Of a DNA stretch of 64,000 nt, positions 43,954-53,050 are shown piece by piece. Positions within the stretch are counted from its first letter, which is position 1. Each line of letters begins with the position of its first letter. The notes under the pieces were generated by a model that searched no databases, was not told the origin of the DNA, and was given only the letters and a program-made list of their open reading frames with translations. Location: contig JAACUG010000072.1 of NCBI GenBank assembly GCA_009993045.1, forward strand, positions 8,171-72,170, given 5' to 3'. Source of the DNA: Cyanobacteria bacterium CG_2015-22_32_23. GTDB taxonomy: Bacteria > Cyanobacteriota > Cyanobacteriia > Cyanobacteriales > Cyanobacteriaceae. The translations under genes and the position numbers were made by a program.

Positions 43954-43970
43954 GGTGGGCTTTGCCCACC
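43954..43970 (+). terminator. Hairpin after glsF
   Basis: GGTGGGC-TTT-GCCCACC is a perfect 7-bp stem 15 bp after the stop codon, followed by CTACTTTTAT. It is nearly identical to the hairpin after groEL. Terminator or 3'-end stabiliser is likely. The following 44.0-44.2 kb is AT-rich upstream sequence with nothing else recognised. Confidence 0.6.
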
Positions 43971-44208
43971 CTACTTTTATGATTAACTGCTTTCTGAAAA
44001 TTTAGAATAGTTTTTATGTTTATATTAAAGATCTTGATTTAATTGTTATTAATGGAAACATTGATTAATATAATTACGTCTATCTGTTAATGGTTTTTTT
44101 GTTCAAAATTTATACATAGTTGTGGAAATTTGAATATATACTAGGTGAACTATCATAAGTTAGAATAATTATTTATTTTCTGAAAAATAACATACAATCA
44201 ATTACTCA

Positions 44209-45471
44209 ATGTCAAAAAAAGAATATAAAATTTTAATTGTTAATCAATTTTTTCCTCCTGATTATGCCGCCACAGGACAATTAATTGAGGAATTAGCCAC
44301 CGCTATTAGTAAAGAAGATCTTAAAGTTAGAGTCTTTAGCGGACAACCGGGCTACGCTTTTGATACGAATCAAGCACCAAGAGATGAAAAAATGGGCAAA
44401 GTTCATGTCAGACGAACAAGAACTGCTCAAATGTGGCCTCAACGTATTAGAGGTAAAGCGGTTAACAGTTTTTTATTCTTTTTACGCGCTTTTATTCATA
44501 CTGCTCGTTATCAAAAAGGTGATGATTTACTAATAATAACTACTGCACCAGCTTTTATGACTTGGTTAGGTTATTTTGTTTATGTAATTTGGAAGAAAAA
44601 ATATGTTTGTTTAATTTATGATTTATATCCTAATGTTATAACCGCATTAAAAGTTCTACCTGAAACGAATATAATTGTCAAGTTATGGAATAAATTAAAT
44701 CATCAAACATGGACTAATGCTCAAGAAATTATTGTCTTATCAAGCACCATGAAAGAGCTTATATTAGAAGCCTGTCCAAAAGTAAGTAATAAAATTTCAA
44801 TTATTCATAATTGGGCTGATGGAGATACCATTAAACCCATTAAAAAAGAAGATAATTGGTTTGCTCAACAATATGGTTTAGATAAAAAATTTACGATTCT
44901 TTATTCTGGTAATATGGGACGTTGCCATGATATGGAAACTATTATTGAAGCGGCTTATATTCTCAAAGATTATCACAATTCTATTCAATTTGTCTTTATC
45001 GGTAGTGGCCCTCAACAAGAAGCAATTAAAGAGAAAATTAATGGTTTAGAATTAGATAATATTTTATTTCTTCCCTATCAAAAAAAAGAAGATTTACCTT
45101 ATTCTCTAACGGCTTGTGATGTTTCCTTAATTTCAATGGCTCAAGGAATGGAAGGAATTGTAGCTCCGAGTAAACTTTATTCTACTTTAGCCGCAGGAAA
45201 CGCCGTGGGGGTAATTTGCCCTGAAAGATCTTTTTTGAAACAATTAGTTGTGGATGCTCAATGTGGTGAAAGTTTTACAAATGGAGACGCCCTAGGATTG
45301 GCTAATTTCTTTTTAAAATTAAAGGAAGATAGTTCACTTTGCGAAAAAATGGGATACAATGCTAGACAATATTTTTGTAATCACTTTACTAAAGACATCG
45401 CTATTAATAAATATCTTGACGTTATTGATAATATTCGTAGAGAATCATCTTTAGAATTGATTACTAGATAA
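44209..45471 (+). CDS. Glycosyltransferase family 4 (exopolysaccharide cluster)
   Basis: The 420-aa GT-B enzyme begins YKILIVNQFFPPDYAATGQLIEELA, typical of WcaI/WbuB-like glycosyltransferases. The C-terminal half holds FTILYSGNMGRCHDMETIIEAA and the donor-binding ISMAQGMEGIVAPSKLYSTLAAG block with its EG-x-PSK pattern. It probably adds a sugar from a nucleotide-sugar donor during assembly of an extracellular polysaccharide. It starts a three-gene set with a Wza-like exporter (19 bp downstream) and a Wzc-like kinase. Confidence 0.87.
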   Translation: MSKKEYKILIVNQFFPPDYAATGQLIEELATAISKEDLKVRVFSGQPGYAFDTNQAPRDEKMGKVHVRRTRTAQMWPQRIRGKAVNSFLFFLRAFIHTARYQKGDDLLIITTAPAFMTWLGYFVYVIWKKKYVCLIYDLYPNVITALKVLPETNIIVKLWNKLNHQTWTNAQEIIVLSSTMKELILEACPKVSNKISIIHNWADGDTIKPIKKEDNWFAQQYGLDKKFTILYSGNMGRCHDMETIIEAAYILKDYHNSIQFVFIGSGPQQEAIKEKINGLELDNILFLPYQKKEDLPYSLTACDVSLISMAQGMEGIVAPSKLYSTLAAGNAVGVICPERSFLKQLVVDAQCGESFTNGDALGLANFFLKLKEDSSLCEKMGYNARQYFCNHFTKDIAINKYLDVIDNIRRESSLELITR

Positions 45472-45490
45472 TTATTATTAACAATTTATT

Positions 45491-47026
45491 ATGTTTAAAT
45501 CAGCTTTTTATAAAACACTATGGACTCTTTTTTTTGTAAGTTTTTCCCCCCCAGTATTTGCTCAAGAATCTAATGCAAGAAAGCCTTTAATTCCTTTATC
45601 TCCCCCTAAAAATACCCCTGTAAATATTACGTCACCACCATCTACTATTAATACCCGTCAAGAATTTCCTTATACTCTTGATGCTGGGGATATTATTTCT
45701 CTTGATATTTTCAATGTTCCTGAATATAGTCGAGAATACCCTGTTTTAGTGGATGGTACTATTAATTTACCTTTGATTAATCGTATTTCTGTGGTGGGAT
45801 TAACTTTAGCTGAAGTGGAATCTATCATACGTCAAGAGTATTTAGATCAAGGATTATTACGAGATCCCATTGTTAGTATTAATTTAACCGCTCCTCGTCC
45901 GATTATGGTGGCTATTGTGGGGGAAATTAGAACTCCCGGTTCTTATTTTGTTCCTTTTGAGGGTATTCCTACAGATAAGGGTAGAAAATTTCCTAGTCTC
46001 ATTAGTGCTTTAAAATTAGCTAACGGAATTAATGCCTCCGCTGATACTCGTCAAGTCAAAGTTATTCGTAATTATAAAGGTCAAGAATATACTATTGCTA
46101 TTAATTTCTGGGATTTTCTCGAACAAGGGGATTTAAAACAAAATATTCTTTTACGAGATGGCGATCGCATAATTATTCCTAGTGCTGCAGAATTAAATCC
46201 TACAGAAGTATTAAGAGTCGCTACTGCCAATTTTTCCGCTAATTTAAGTATTCCCATTACCGTTAGCTTAGTAGGTGAAGTTAATCGTCCCGGTCCTTAT
46301 ACTTTAACAGGAGATGACGTGAGATCTAATAACTTAAATGATCAATTAAATTTTCAAAGTAATACAGTTATTCGAGATCAACAAGTTTTAGCAGGAATTC
46401 CCACCGCCACAAGGGCAATTAAAACCGCAGGAGGCTTAACGGCAAAAGCAGATATTAGAAATATTGAAGTAAGACGTACTTTACCATCAGGACAAGAACA
46501 AGTCATCAAAGTAAATTTATGGGAATTTTTACAAACGGGAAGATTTACCGATGATTCTTTATTGCAAAACGGCGATCGCATTTTTGTACCTACAGCAAAA
46601 TCTATAGAAGATAACGAAGCGCGTCAAATAGCCGTAGCCAGTTTTTCTCCTAATCGTATTAATGTTAGTGTAGTAGGAGAAGTGAAAAAGCCTGGTTTAC
46701 AAGAACTACCGCCTAATGTTAGTTTACAACAAGCCTTATTACAAGCTGGAGGATTTGATAATCGTCGAGCCCGAGAAGCCACCGCTCAATTAATCCGACT
46801 TAATCCTAATGGTACAGTAACAAAACGTACTATCAAAGTGGACTTTAATTCACCATTGAATGAAGAAAATAATCCTCCTTTATTAAATAATGATGTAATA
46901 TTTATAGAACGTTCTGGATTAGCGGTAGCAGGAGATGCCACTTTTGCTGTACTTAATCCCTTTACTCAGATTATTAATTTAATTGGAAATGCTGTATTAA
47001 TCTTCGATAGACTCAATAATAATTAA
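45491..47026 (+). CDS. Wza-like polysaccharide export protein (SLBB domains)
   Basis: The 511-aa secreted protein has a signal peptide (KTLWTLFFVSFSPPVFA, cut before QES). The Poly_export domain follows as YTLDAGDIISLDIFNVPEYSREYPVLVDGTINLPLI. Three SLBB-type repeats come next, each opening with a (V)GEVxxPG motif: IMVAIVGEIRTPGSYF, ITVSLVGEVNRPGPYT and INVSVVGEVKKPGLQE. Such proteins form the periplasm-to-outer-membrane channel for polysaccharide export, working with a Wzc-type kinase encoded next. No lipobox Cys is seen at the signal cleavage site. Confidence 0.9.
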   Translation: MFKSAFYKTLWTLFFVSFSPPVFAQESNARKPLIPLSPPKNTPVNITSPPSTINTRQEFPYTLDAGDIISLDIFNVPEYSREYPVLVDGTINLPLINRISVVGLTLAEVESIIRQEYLDQGLLRDPIVSINLTAPRPIMVAIVGEIRTPGSYFVPFEGIPTDKGRKFPSLISALKLANGINASADTRQVKVIRNYKGQEYTIAINFWDFLEQGDLKQNILLRDGDRIIIPSAAELNPTEVLRVATANFSANLSIPITVSLVGEVNRPGPYTLTGDDVRSNNLNDQLNFQSNTVIRDQQVLAGIPTATRAIKTAGGLTAKADIRNIEVRRTLPSGQEQVIKVNLWEFLQTGRFTDDSLLQNGDRIFVPTAKSIEDNEARQIAVASFSPNRINVSVVGEVKKPGLQELPPNVSLQQALLQAGGFDNRRAREATAQLIRLNPNGTVTKRTIKVDFNSPLNEENNPPLLNNDVIFIERSGLAVAGDATFAVLNPFTQIINLIGNAVLIFDRLNNN

Positions 47027-47118
47027 GTTTATAAATAGATATTTATCGAATTTTTTAAAAAGTTTTAAAATAAATTTAATCTTAACTTTTATTAATAAAA
47101 TAAACTTGAATTTTTAAG

Positions 47119-49239
47119 ATGGAAGAACTATTAATATATATCAAAATTGTTAAAAGAAGATGGCCTTTTGCTCTGGTTACATTTATGGCGGTATTTTACT
47201 TTTTAGGTTATCAAAGATCTAAAGAAACAGTACCTCTTTACCGTGCTACAGGGACAATTATTTTTGATCAACAAACCGCTACTATTACTGATCCATTTTC
47301 TTTAGGAGGACAGAATAAATTAACTAATGATTTAGTGTTAATAAAATCAGAATCTTTAGCCGAAAAAGTCAAAAAAGATTTAGAATTTTCCTTGGAAATG
47401 GATACGAAAAAACTTCTTCAAAATTTAGTAGCAATTAATCCAGAAAAAAGTGACGTAATTCAGTTATCTTTTACCGATGAAGATCCAAAAAAAGCCTCTG
47501 AAATTGTTAACGCTTGGATTAATAATTATGTGCAATTAGATAAAGATCAAAAAGTTTCTCAAACTAAAGAATTAGCCAAATTTTTAGAAAAACAAATTCC
47601 CGAAAGTCAAAAATCTTTAGAATCAACAGCAGAAAAACTGAAAAATTTTAAACAAGATAATCGTATTTTAGATATTACCGCAGAAGCCACTTCTACCATT
47701 ACTATTATTAGCCAATTAGATAGTCAAATCGCTACTATTCAAGCTGATTTAGCTGCTCAAAAATCTCGCCGAGATTCTCTGAAACAAATTTTTTCGGTAG
47801 ATGCTCAAAGTGCTATTACTTCTAGTTTTGTGAGTGAATCTCCTATTGTTGCTTCTTTAGTTAAACAAATTGAAGAAATTAAAACTAAAATTGAACAAGA
47901 AAAAGTCCGTTTTGGCGATCGCCATCCCCAAGTAATTACGTTACAAAAACAAGAAGCAGTTTTACAAGAACAATTAGCAAAATATGCACAAAATACTAAT
48001 ATTCAAGGAAACTTACCACAAAATTTAGAAGGTATTTATCAACCGGGTACAACCCAAAGTACATTATTAGCAGAATATGCCACTACAGAAAGACAAATAC
48101 AAAGTTTAGAAGCTCAATTAAGTTCATTAAAAGATCTCATTAATGTGTATCGACAAAGAGTTGATGTACTTCCTAATTTAGAATTTCAACAACAACAATT
48201 ACAACGGGAATTAACCGCTAGAAGTGATGTATTACAGAACTTAATTAAAAATTATCAAGATGCTCAAATTGCCATCAATAATACCCAAGGAAATATTCGT
48301 TCGGCAGAATTAGCAACCATACCCAAAGAAGCCGCTATTAACCGTCGATTAAGTTATTTATTTCAAGGTTTTTTGGGGGGTATTCTTGCAGGTTCTATAG
48401 TAGCTTATTTAGTCGAAAAACTAGATCAAAAAGTTAATAGTATTGAACAGGTTAAAGAATATTTTGAGCAACCTGTAATGGGTAAAATACCTGATTTTAA
48501 TCGACGGAAAAAAGATGAAATTAAAAGTAATTTACCGACAAGAGATAACCCTTCTTCTCCTATTAGTGAGAATTTTCGGGCGCTTTGTACCAGTATCAAC
48601 TTTATGACAAATAATGATAAACCCTTAAAAGTCATTACTATTTCTAGCTCGGTAGCAGGGGAAGGAAAATCGACTATTGCGGCAAATATCGCCGTGGCTG
48701 CGGCAGGATTAGGTAGTAAAGTACTGTTAATGGAAGCCGATTTACGCAAACCGGGGCAAAGAAAAATATGGGAAAATATAGATAAAAAAGCAGGTTTAAG
48801 CGATTTATTACATAGCGATGGACAATCGGAATTATCTGAGTCTGTTGTGACGGTAATGCCCAATTTAGATATTTTACCCGCAGGAAACACTAAATCTAAT
48901 CCTGTAGCCTTAATTGGTTCTGCTCAAATGGTACATTTACTAGAAAAAATCAGAGATGAATATGATTTAGTGATTATTGACGCACCTCCTGTTAGTGTAG
49001 CGGCTGATGCTCAAATTTTGTCAAGAATGAGCGATGGAATGTTGATGGTTATAAGACAAGGAAAAGCTACCAATTCGATTTTAGCTAATGCCGCTGAATC
49101 CTTATTACAAGCTGAGGTTAATGTTTTGGGTATATTATTAAACTGTTTCACCTCTGACAGTGATAGTTACTATTATTACTATAATTATTCATACTATTAC
49201 GATAAAAAAGACAAGAAAAAAAGTAAATTATTTGGTTAA
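47119..49239 (+). CDS. Wzc-like polysaccharide co-polymerase and tyrosine autokinase
   Basis: The 706-aa inner-membrane protein has an N-terminal Wzz domain with a first membrane segment (WPFALVTFMAVFYFLGY), a periplasmic coiled-coil region (residues 150-390), and a second segment (YLFQGFLGGILAGSIVAYL) near 420. The cytoplasmic BY-kinase domain has Walker A AGEGKST (513-519), Walker A' LLMEADLRKPGQ and Walker B LVIIDAPPVS. The C-terminal tyrosine cluster (DSYYYYYNYSYYYD) is the autophosphorylation tail. It controls chain length and export with the Wza-like protein upstream. Confidence 0.93.
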   Translation: MEELLIYIKIVKRRWPFALVTFMAVFYFLGYQRSKETVPLYRATGTIIFDQQTATITDPFSLGGQNKLTNDLVLIKSESLAEKVKKDLEFSLEMDTKKLLQNLVAINPEKSDVIQLSFTDEDPKKASEIVNAWINNYVQLDKDQKVSQTKELAKFLEKQIPESQKSLESTAEKLKNFKQDNRILDITAEATSTITIISQLDSQIATIQADLAAQKSRRDSLKQIFSVDAQSAITSSFVSESPIVASLVKQIEEIKTKIEQEKVRFGDRHPQVITLQKQEAVLQEQLAKYAQNTNIQGNLPQNLEGIYQPGTTQSTLLAEYATTERQIQSLEAQLSSLKDLINVYRQRVDVLPNLEFQQQQLQRELTARSDVLQNLIKNYQDAQIAINNTQGNIRSAELATIPKEAAINRRLSYLFQGFLGGILAGSIVAYLVEKLDQKVNSIEQVKEYFEQPVMGKIPDFNRRKKDEIKSNLPTRDNPSSPISENFRALCTSINFMTNNDKPLKVITISSSVAGEGKSTIAANIAVAAAGLGSKVLLMEADLRKPGQRKIWENIDKKAGLSDLLHSDGQSELSESVVTVMPNLDILPAGNTKSNPVALIGSAQMVHLLEKIRDEYDLVIIDAPPVSVAADAQILSRMSDGMLMVIRQGKATNSILANAAESLLQAEVNVLGILLNCFTSDSDSYYYYYNYSYYYDKKDKKKSKLFG

Positions 49240-49308
49240 AAATATATAAATATAAAAGTTTCATTGATTAATACTGCATAAAATTAGTTTTCAAGACTGA
49301 TAAATGGA

Positions 49309-49448
49309 TATATAGACATTTTGATCATCCGACTTAGATAAATATATTAGTCGTAAAAGACTAAACATGGTATAAACATAAACGCATAATTATGTAGGCA
49401 TTAGGTAAGCAATAATCATGATATTTATTCTCTAAGTCGGATTTTTTT
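49309..49448 (+). ncRNA. Candidate structured small RNA with terminator-like closing stem
   Basis: ATCCGACTTAGA (49327-49338) pairs with TCTAAGTCGGAT (49431-49442). The stem extends by TAAATAT (49339-49345) with ATATTTA (49421-49427) after a 3-nt bulge, and ends in a T-run (49442-49448). Inside are a TTAGTC-GTAAAA-GACTAA hairpin (49347-49364) and a CATAATTATG palindrome. A TATATA -10-like box at 49309-49314 would start a transcript just before the stem. This looks like an RNA of about 120 nt ended by its own closing stem. No known family is recognised. The rest of the 324-bp gap is AT-rich. Confidence 0.5.
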
Positions 49449-49563
49449 ATCTCTTTTTCAGAAATAAATTTGCAAAAAATGTAGTTAACCTAACATCATA
49501 TTTACTATTATTACAATATAATTGAAATTAATGTCAATGAAATCAGTTTAATTATAAGATTTT

Positions 49564-50313
49564 ATGCTGAGACATAAAGTTATGACGAAAATAAAAATAG
49601 TCGTGGCAAATATGGGAGAAAGTAAATCTTTCTTTAGGGGCATAACACTTATAGAATTATTAATAGCCATAGTGGTTGGGAGTATTGTCTTAACGGCGGC
49701 AGCTAGTGGAATGATTAATTTATTAACAGTAAATAACAGTATAGAATCAAAAACTATTCGTAATGCTGGGTTAGTAAAAGCATTAGCTTATATTCAAGAT
49801 GACATTAAAAGGGCAAAATATATCACGGCAGAAAAAGCTACATCTGGTGGTAATTGTAATTCGTTAGATATTGATTCTGGTGATTGTTTAGTTTTAACTT
49901 ATCCTGATAATACACCTTTAAGAGTGGGATGTGATGGCGTTACTCCCACAATTTATTATGGATTTAAAGATATTAGTAATAACAAAAATGAAATTTGGCT
50001 TAAACCGGGTATTCTGAAAAGAAAAATTATTTGTACTAATGGTAGTGTGGGTAATTGGATTGTTATTGCTGATGGGTTATTAGGCAAAAAAGAAGTTAAT
50101 CTCATCACAACATTGATTAATAATCCCGATTTTTGTACTCAAGATAGCATTAAATGGACAGGAAATTTAACAGTTTATGGTGAAGGAGGATTTAGATTTT
50201 GTTTGCAGGAGAGTCATAATCAAAATAGATTGGCAAGAATTTTTTTATATGGACATATTATTAACGATAAACCCATTAGTTTAAGTACTATCATTTTTAC
50301 AAGAAGCCAATAG
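49564..50313 (+). CDS. Type IV pilin-like (pseudopilin) protein
   Basis: The 249-aa protein has a prepilin peptidase site RG-ITLIELLIAIVVGSIVL, with Glu at position +5 and a hydrophobic N-terminal helix, preceded by a long basic leader. The C-terminal globular part has Cys-rich segments (GGNCNSLDIDSGDCLVL, FCTQDSIKW) that probably form disulfides. Such minor pilins or Hps-like pseudopilins join type IV pilus or secretion machines. An alternative start at 49582 (second Met) is equally possible. It stands alone; no pilus gene is adjacent. The stop codon is followed after 7 bp by a MITE-like element. Confidence 0.8.
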   Translation: MLRHKVMTKIKIVVANMGESKSFFRGITLIELLIAIVVGSIVLTAAASGMINLLTVNNSIESKTIRNAGLVKALAYIQDDIKRAKYITAEKATSGGNCNSLDIDSGDCLVLTYPDNTPLRVGCDGVTPTIYYGFKDISNNKNEIWLKPGILKRKIICTNGSVGNWIVIADGLLGKKEVNLITTLINNPDFCTQDSIKWTGNLTVYGEGGFRFCLQESHNQNRLARIFLYGHIINDKPISLSTIIFTRSQ

Positions 50314-50320
50314 ATTTTAA

Positions 50321-50467
50321 CTCATATCTTGCACCCCATTGACTGGTTAGGAGGAGTAATGAGTAAGAAGTAATGAGTAATGAGTTTCAGAATTGATACT
50401 AACCGCTATAAAATTGATTACCTCACTTTAGAGTATTAAGTATTTTTGTTCTGGTGCAAGATCTCAG
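50321..50467 (+). mobile_element. MITE-like element, copy 3, with 5-bp target duplication
   Basis: This 147-bp element has ends CTCATATCTTGCA (50321-50333) and TGCAAGATCTCAG (50455-50467), flanked by TTTAA on both sides (50316-50320 and 50468-50472). The right third matches copy 1 (ATTAAGTATTTTTG then GTGCAAGATCTCAG), while the middle differs, with GAGTAATGAGTAA repeats. The left target copy overlaps the stop region of the pseudopilin gene. Confidence 0.82.
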
Positions 50468-50510
50468 TTTAAGATAAAATAAAAAAAACCGTTGAAAAGT
50501 GAACTAACTA

Positions 50511-53024
50511 ATGAAAAACCTTGCCCAGTTGTTGACTTGGTTAAAAGAATCTACCGCTATCGGTATTTTATCAGATGAAATTCTCAGGGCGATCGCATCT
50601 TTATTGGAAAAAATTTCTTTTGGGGAAAATGAAATCATCACTACAGAAAATCAACCCATTGAAAGAGTATATATTGTAGAAGAAGGTCAACTTCAAACTC
50701 AAGGAAATAACGAAAATTATTGTTTAATTTCAGGTTCAATAATTAATCTCAAAGAATTATTATTACAACAACCAGCAAAAAATACCATTAAAAGTTTAAC
50801 TCAAGTAAAATTATGGTATCTTTCTAGTGTCAATATTCAAAAATTAGTGGCACAATATCCGCAAATTAGTCAAATATTTACCCAAAAATTAGCCCAAGAA
50901 GTTGCTAACTTATCTTCTCAATTGAGCTTTGAGCAAGAAAGACAAACCATATTACGACCATATTTAATTACCAAAGCCAAACGAGGAATTGTTGGCAAAA
51001 GTCGCTATGCCGTCAGAATCAGACAACAGGTAAAAAATGCCACAGAAGATCGTAAACCAGTTGTAATTTTTGGTGAACAAGGATTAGAAAAAGATAACCT
51101 AGCGGCTTTAATTCATTATAGTTCGCCTGATCGCCGAGAGCCTATTATAAAAGTTAATTGCGCAAAATTACAAGCTAGTGGAGCAGAATTATTTGGACGA
51201 GAAGGAGGAAAATTAGGTTTAATTGAAGCATTAGGAAACGGTACTTTAATTTTTAATAATATTCAAGATTTACCGCCAGAATTAAATGATGACATTTTAC
51301 AACTTTTAAAACATAAAACTTATACCCCTGTTAATCGCTCTGATAATAGTAATAAATCAGTCAAAATCTGTCAAGCTCGTCTCATATTTATTAATGAAAA
51401 AGCCATTGCTAAAATTAATAATACCGTCACTCATTTAATTAAAGTGCCTCCTTTACGAGTCAGAAAAGCTGATTTAGAAGATCAAGTAAACTACTATATC
51501 AGTTTAATTTCCCGTAACCGCAGAGTTAATAAACCAAAAATAACTCCTGAAGCCTTACGCCGACTTCAAGGCTATGATTTTCCCAATAATTTACGAGAAT
51601 TAGAAAACCTCATTGAAAGGGCGATGGTACAACTTTCTGGTTGTAATGAATTAACGGAAGAAATTATCTGGCAATCTCGCAATAAAAAGCAACAATTTCG
51701 GTTTAATTTACTTAATGCCTATCCTAAATTGCGTAGTTTTCTCCGAAGTCCTTGGTATCCAGATCGTATCAATTATGCCTTTACTTTAATCATTTTTGCT
51801 TTTATTGTCGGAATTTTATTTTTAGCCCCACAAAATCGTCAGGAAAACTTCGCTCTTAACCTTTTTTGGGCATGGTGGTGGCCTTTAATTTTAGTATCCT
51901 TTCCTTTTGTCGGTAGGTTGTGGTGTTCTTTTTGTCCCTTTATGATTTATGGGGAAGTTACACAAAAAATTTCTTTATGGCTATTCCCTAGACAATTAAA
52001 ATCATGGCCCAGACAAGAAGCTGAAAAATGGGGGGGATGGTTTTTATTTGGATTATTCACCTTGATTATATTATGGGAAGAGCTTTGGAATTTACCTAAC
52101 ACTGCCTATCTTTCTGCTTGGTTATTACTCTTGATTACCGCAGGAGCTATGATCTGTTCAACTATCTTTGAAAGACGCTTCTGGTGTCGTTATTTATGTC
52201 CCATCGGAGGCATGAATGGTATGTTTGCTAAACTTTCCATGACGGAATTACGAGCCCAACAGGGAACTTGTTCCGCAGAATGTACTACTTATCAATGCTA
52301 TAAAGGTGGAGTGCAAAAAGGAGAAGGATTAGAAACCCTTGGTTGCCCTTTATACTCCCATCCAGCGCAATTGCAGGATAATCGAGATTGTGTATTATGT
52401 ATGACTTGCTTAAAAGCCTGTCCCCATCGCTCAGTCACTTTTAATCTTCGCCCTCCTGCTATTGAATTATGGACAACTCATCAACCTCGTAATTATGAAG
52501 TAGCATTATTATTTCTCCTATTAAATGCCGTTTTTCTGCATAAATTGCCTGAAATTAATCTCTTTTTCCGTTTATCCTTAGATTTGACTCAATTTTGGCT
52601 ACATTCAGCCATGGCGATCGCCGTTTTAATTTTACCGATGATTTTACCCTTGATGGGGTACAGCATTATAAAGTTAATTTGTCAAGTTAAAAATATACAA
52701 TGTCGTGGTTTTATGGAATTAGCCTATGGTTATTTACCCTTAGTGTTGTGTGCAAATTTAGCCTACTATCTACATTTAGGTTTAGGAGAAGCTGGGAGAA
52801 TTTTACCAGTAGCTTGGGCAACTTTTGGCTTAGATGGTAGTAGTTTACCGATTTTTGTGGCTCATCCTGCCGTTATTACATTTTTACAAGGAATTACCAT
52901 TATTTTCGGTGTTATCCTCGCAGTTATTCTCAGTCAAAAAATTTCTCGTCAATCCATTAAAACATTATTTCCGCAACATTTTTCAACAATTATTTTTGGT
53001 ATTCTTTTTTGGGTAATTATTTAA
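50511..53024 (+). CDS. cNMP-binding/degenerate sigma54-type AAA/polyferredoxin membrane protein
   Basis: The 837-aa protein fuses three parts. Residues 1-140 are a cyclic-nucleotide-binding-like fold (IERVYIVEEGQLQ). Residues 155-390 follow the sigma54-activator AAA pattern (IVGKSRYAVRIRQQV, PIIKVNCAKL, LRELENLIERA). The C-terminal 430 residues have about eight membrane segments and NapH/NosR-like iron-sulfur motifs (LWCSFCPFMIYGE, FWCRYLCPIGGM, DCVLCMTCLKACPH). The AAA site is degenerate: Walker A is GEQGLEKDN, Walker B is LIFNNIQDLP instead of LFLDEIGELP, and no GAFTGA loop exists. It may be a redox-linked membrane sensor. Related fusions are annotated in cyanobacteria as sigma54-interacting regulators. 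Confidence 0.8.
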   Translation: MKNLAQLLTWLKESTAIGILSDEILRAIASLLEKISFGENEIITTENQPIERVYIVEEGQLQTQGNNENYCLISGSIINLKELLLQQPAKNTIKSLTQVKLWYLSSVNIQKLVAQYPQISQIFTQKLAQEVANLSSQLSFEQERQTILRPYLITKAKRGIVGKSRYAVRIRQQVKNATEDRKPVVIFGEQGLEKDNLAALIHYSSPDRREPIIKVNCAKLQASGAELFGREGGKLGLIEALGNGTLIFNNIQDLPPELNDDILQLLKHKTYTPVNRSDNSNKSVKICQARLIFINEKAIAKINNTVTHLIKVPPLRVRKADLEDQVNYYISLISRNRRVNKPKITPEALRRLQGYDFPNNLRELENLIERAMVQLSGCNELTEEIIWQSRNKKQQFRFNLLNAYPKLRSFLRSPWYPDRINYAFTLIIFAFIVGILFLAPQNRQENFALNLFWAWWWPLILVSFPFVGRLWCSFCPFMIYGEVTQKISLWLFPRQLKSWPRQEAEKWGGWFLFGLFTLIILWEELWNLPNTAYLSAWLLLLITAGAMICSTIFERRFWCRYLCPIGGMNGMFAKLSMTELRAQQGTCSAECTTYQCYKGGVQKGEGLETLGCPLYSHPAQLQDNRDCVLCMTCLKACPHRSVTFNLRPPAIELWTTHQPRNYEVALLFLLLNAVFLHKLPEINLFFRLSLDLTQFWLHSAMAIAVLILPMILPLMGYSIIKLICQVKNIQCRGFMELAYGYLPLVLCANLAYYLHLGLGEAGRILPVAWATFGLDGSSLPIFVAHPAVITFLQGITIIFGVILAVILSQKISRQSIKTLFPQHFSTIIFGILFWVII

Positions 53025-53050
53025 TTTTTTTTCAGTAATTAAAAAGAATT

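Noticed and set aside
49327-49442. Known riboswitch (for example c-di-GMP) in front of the pseudopilin gene
   Set aside because: The conserved c-di-GMP aptamer blocks are absent and the closing stem is followed directly by a T-run, so it is kept only as an unnamed RNA candidate.
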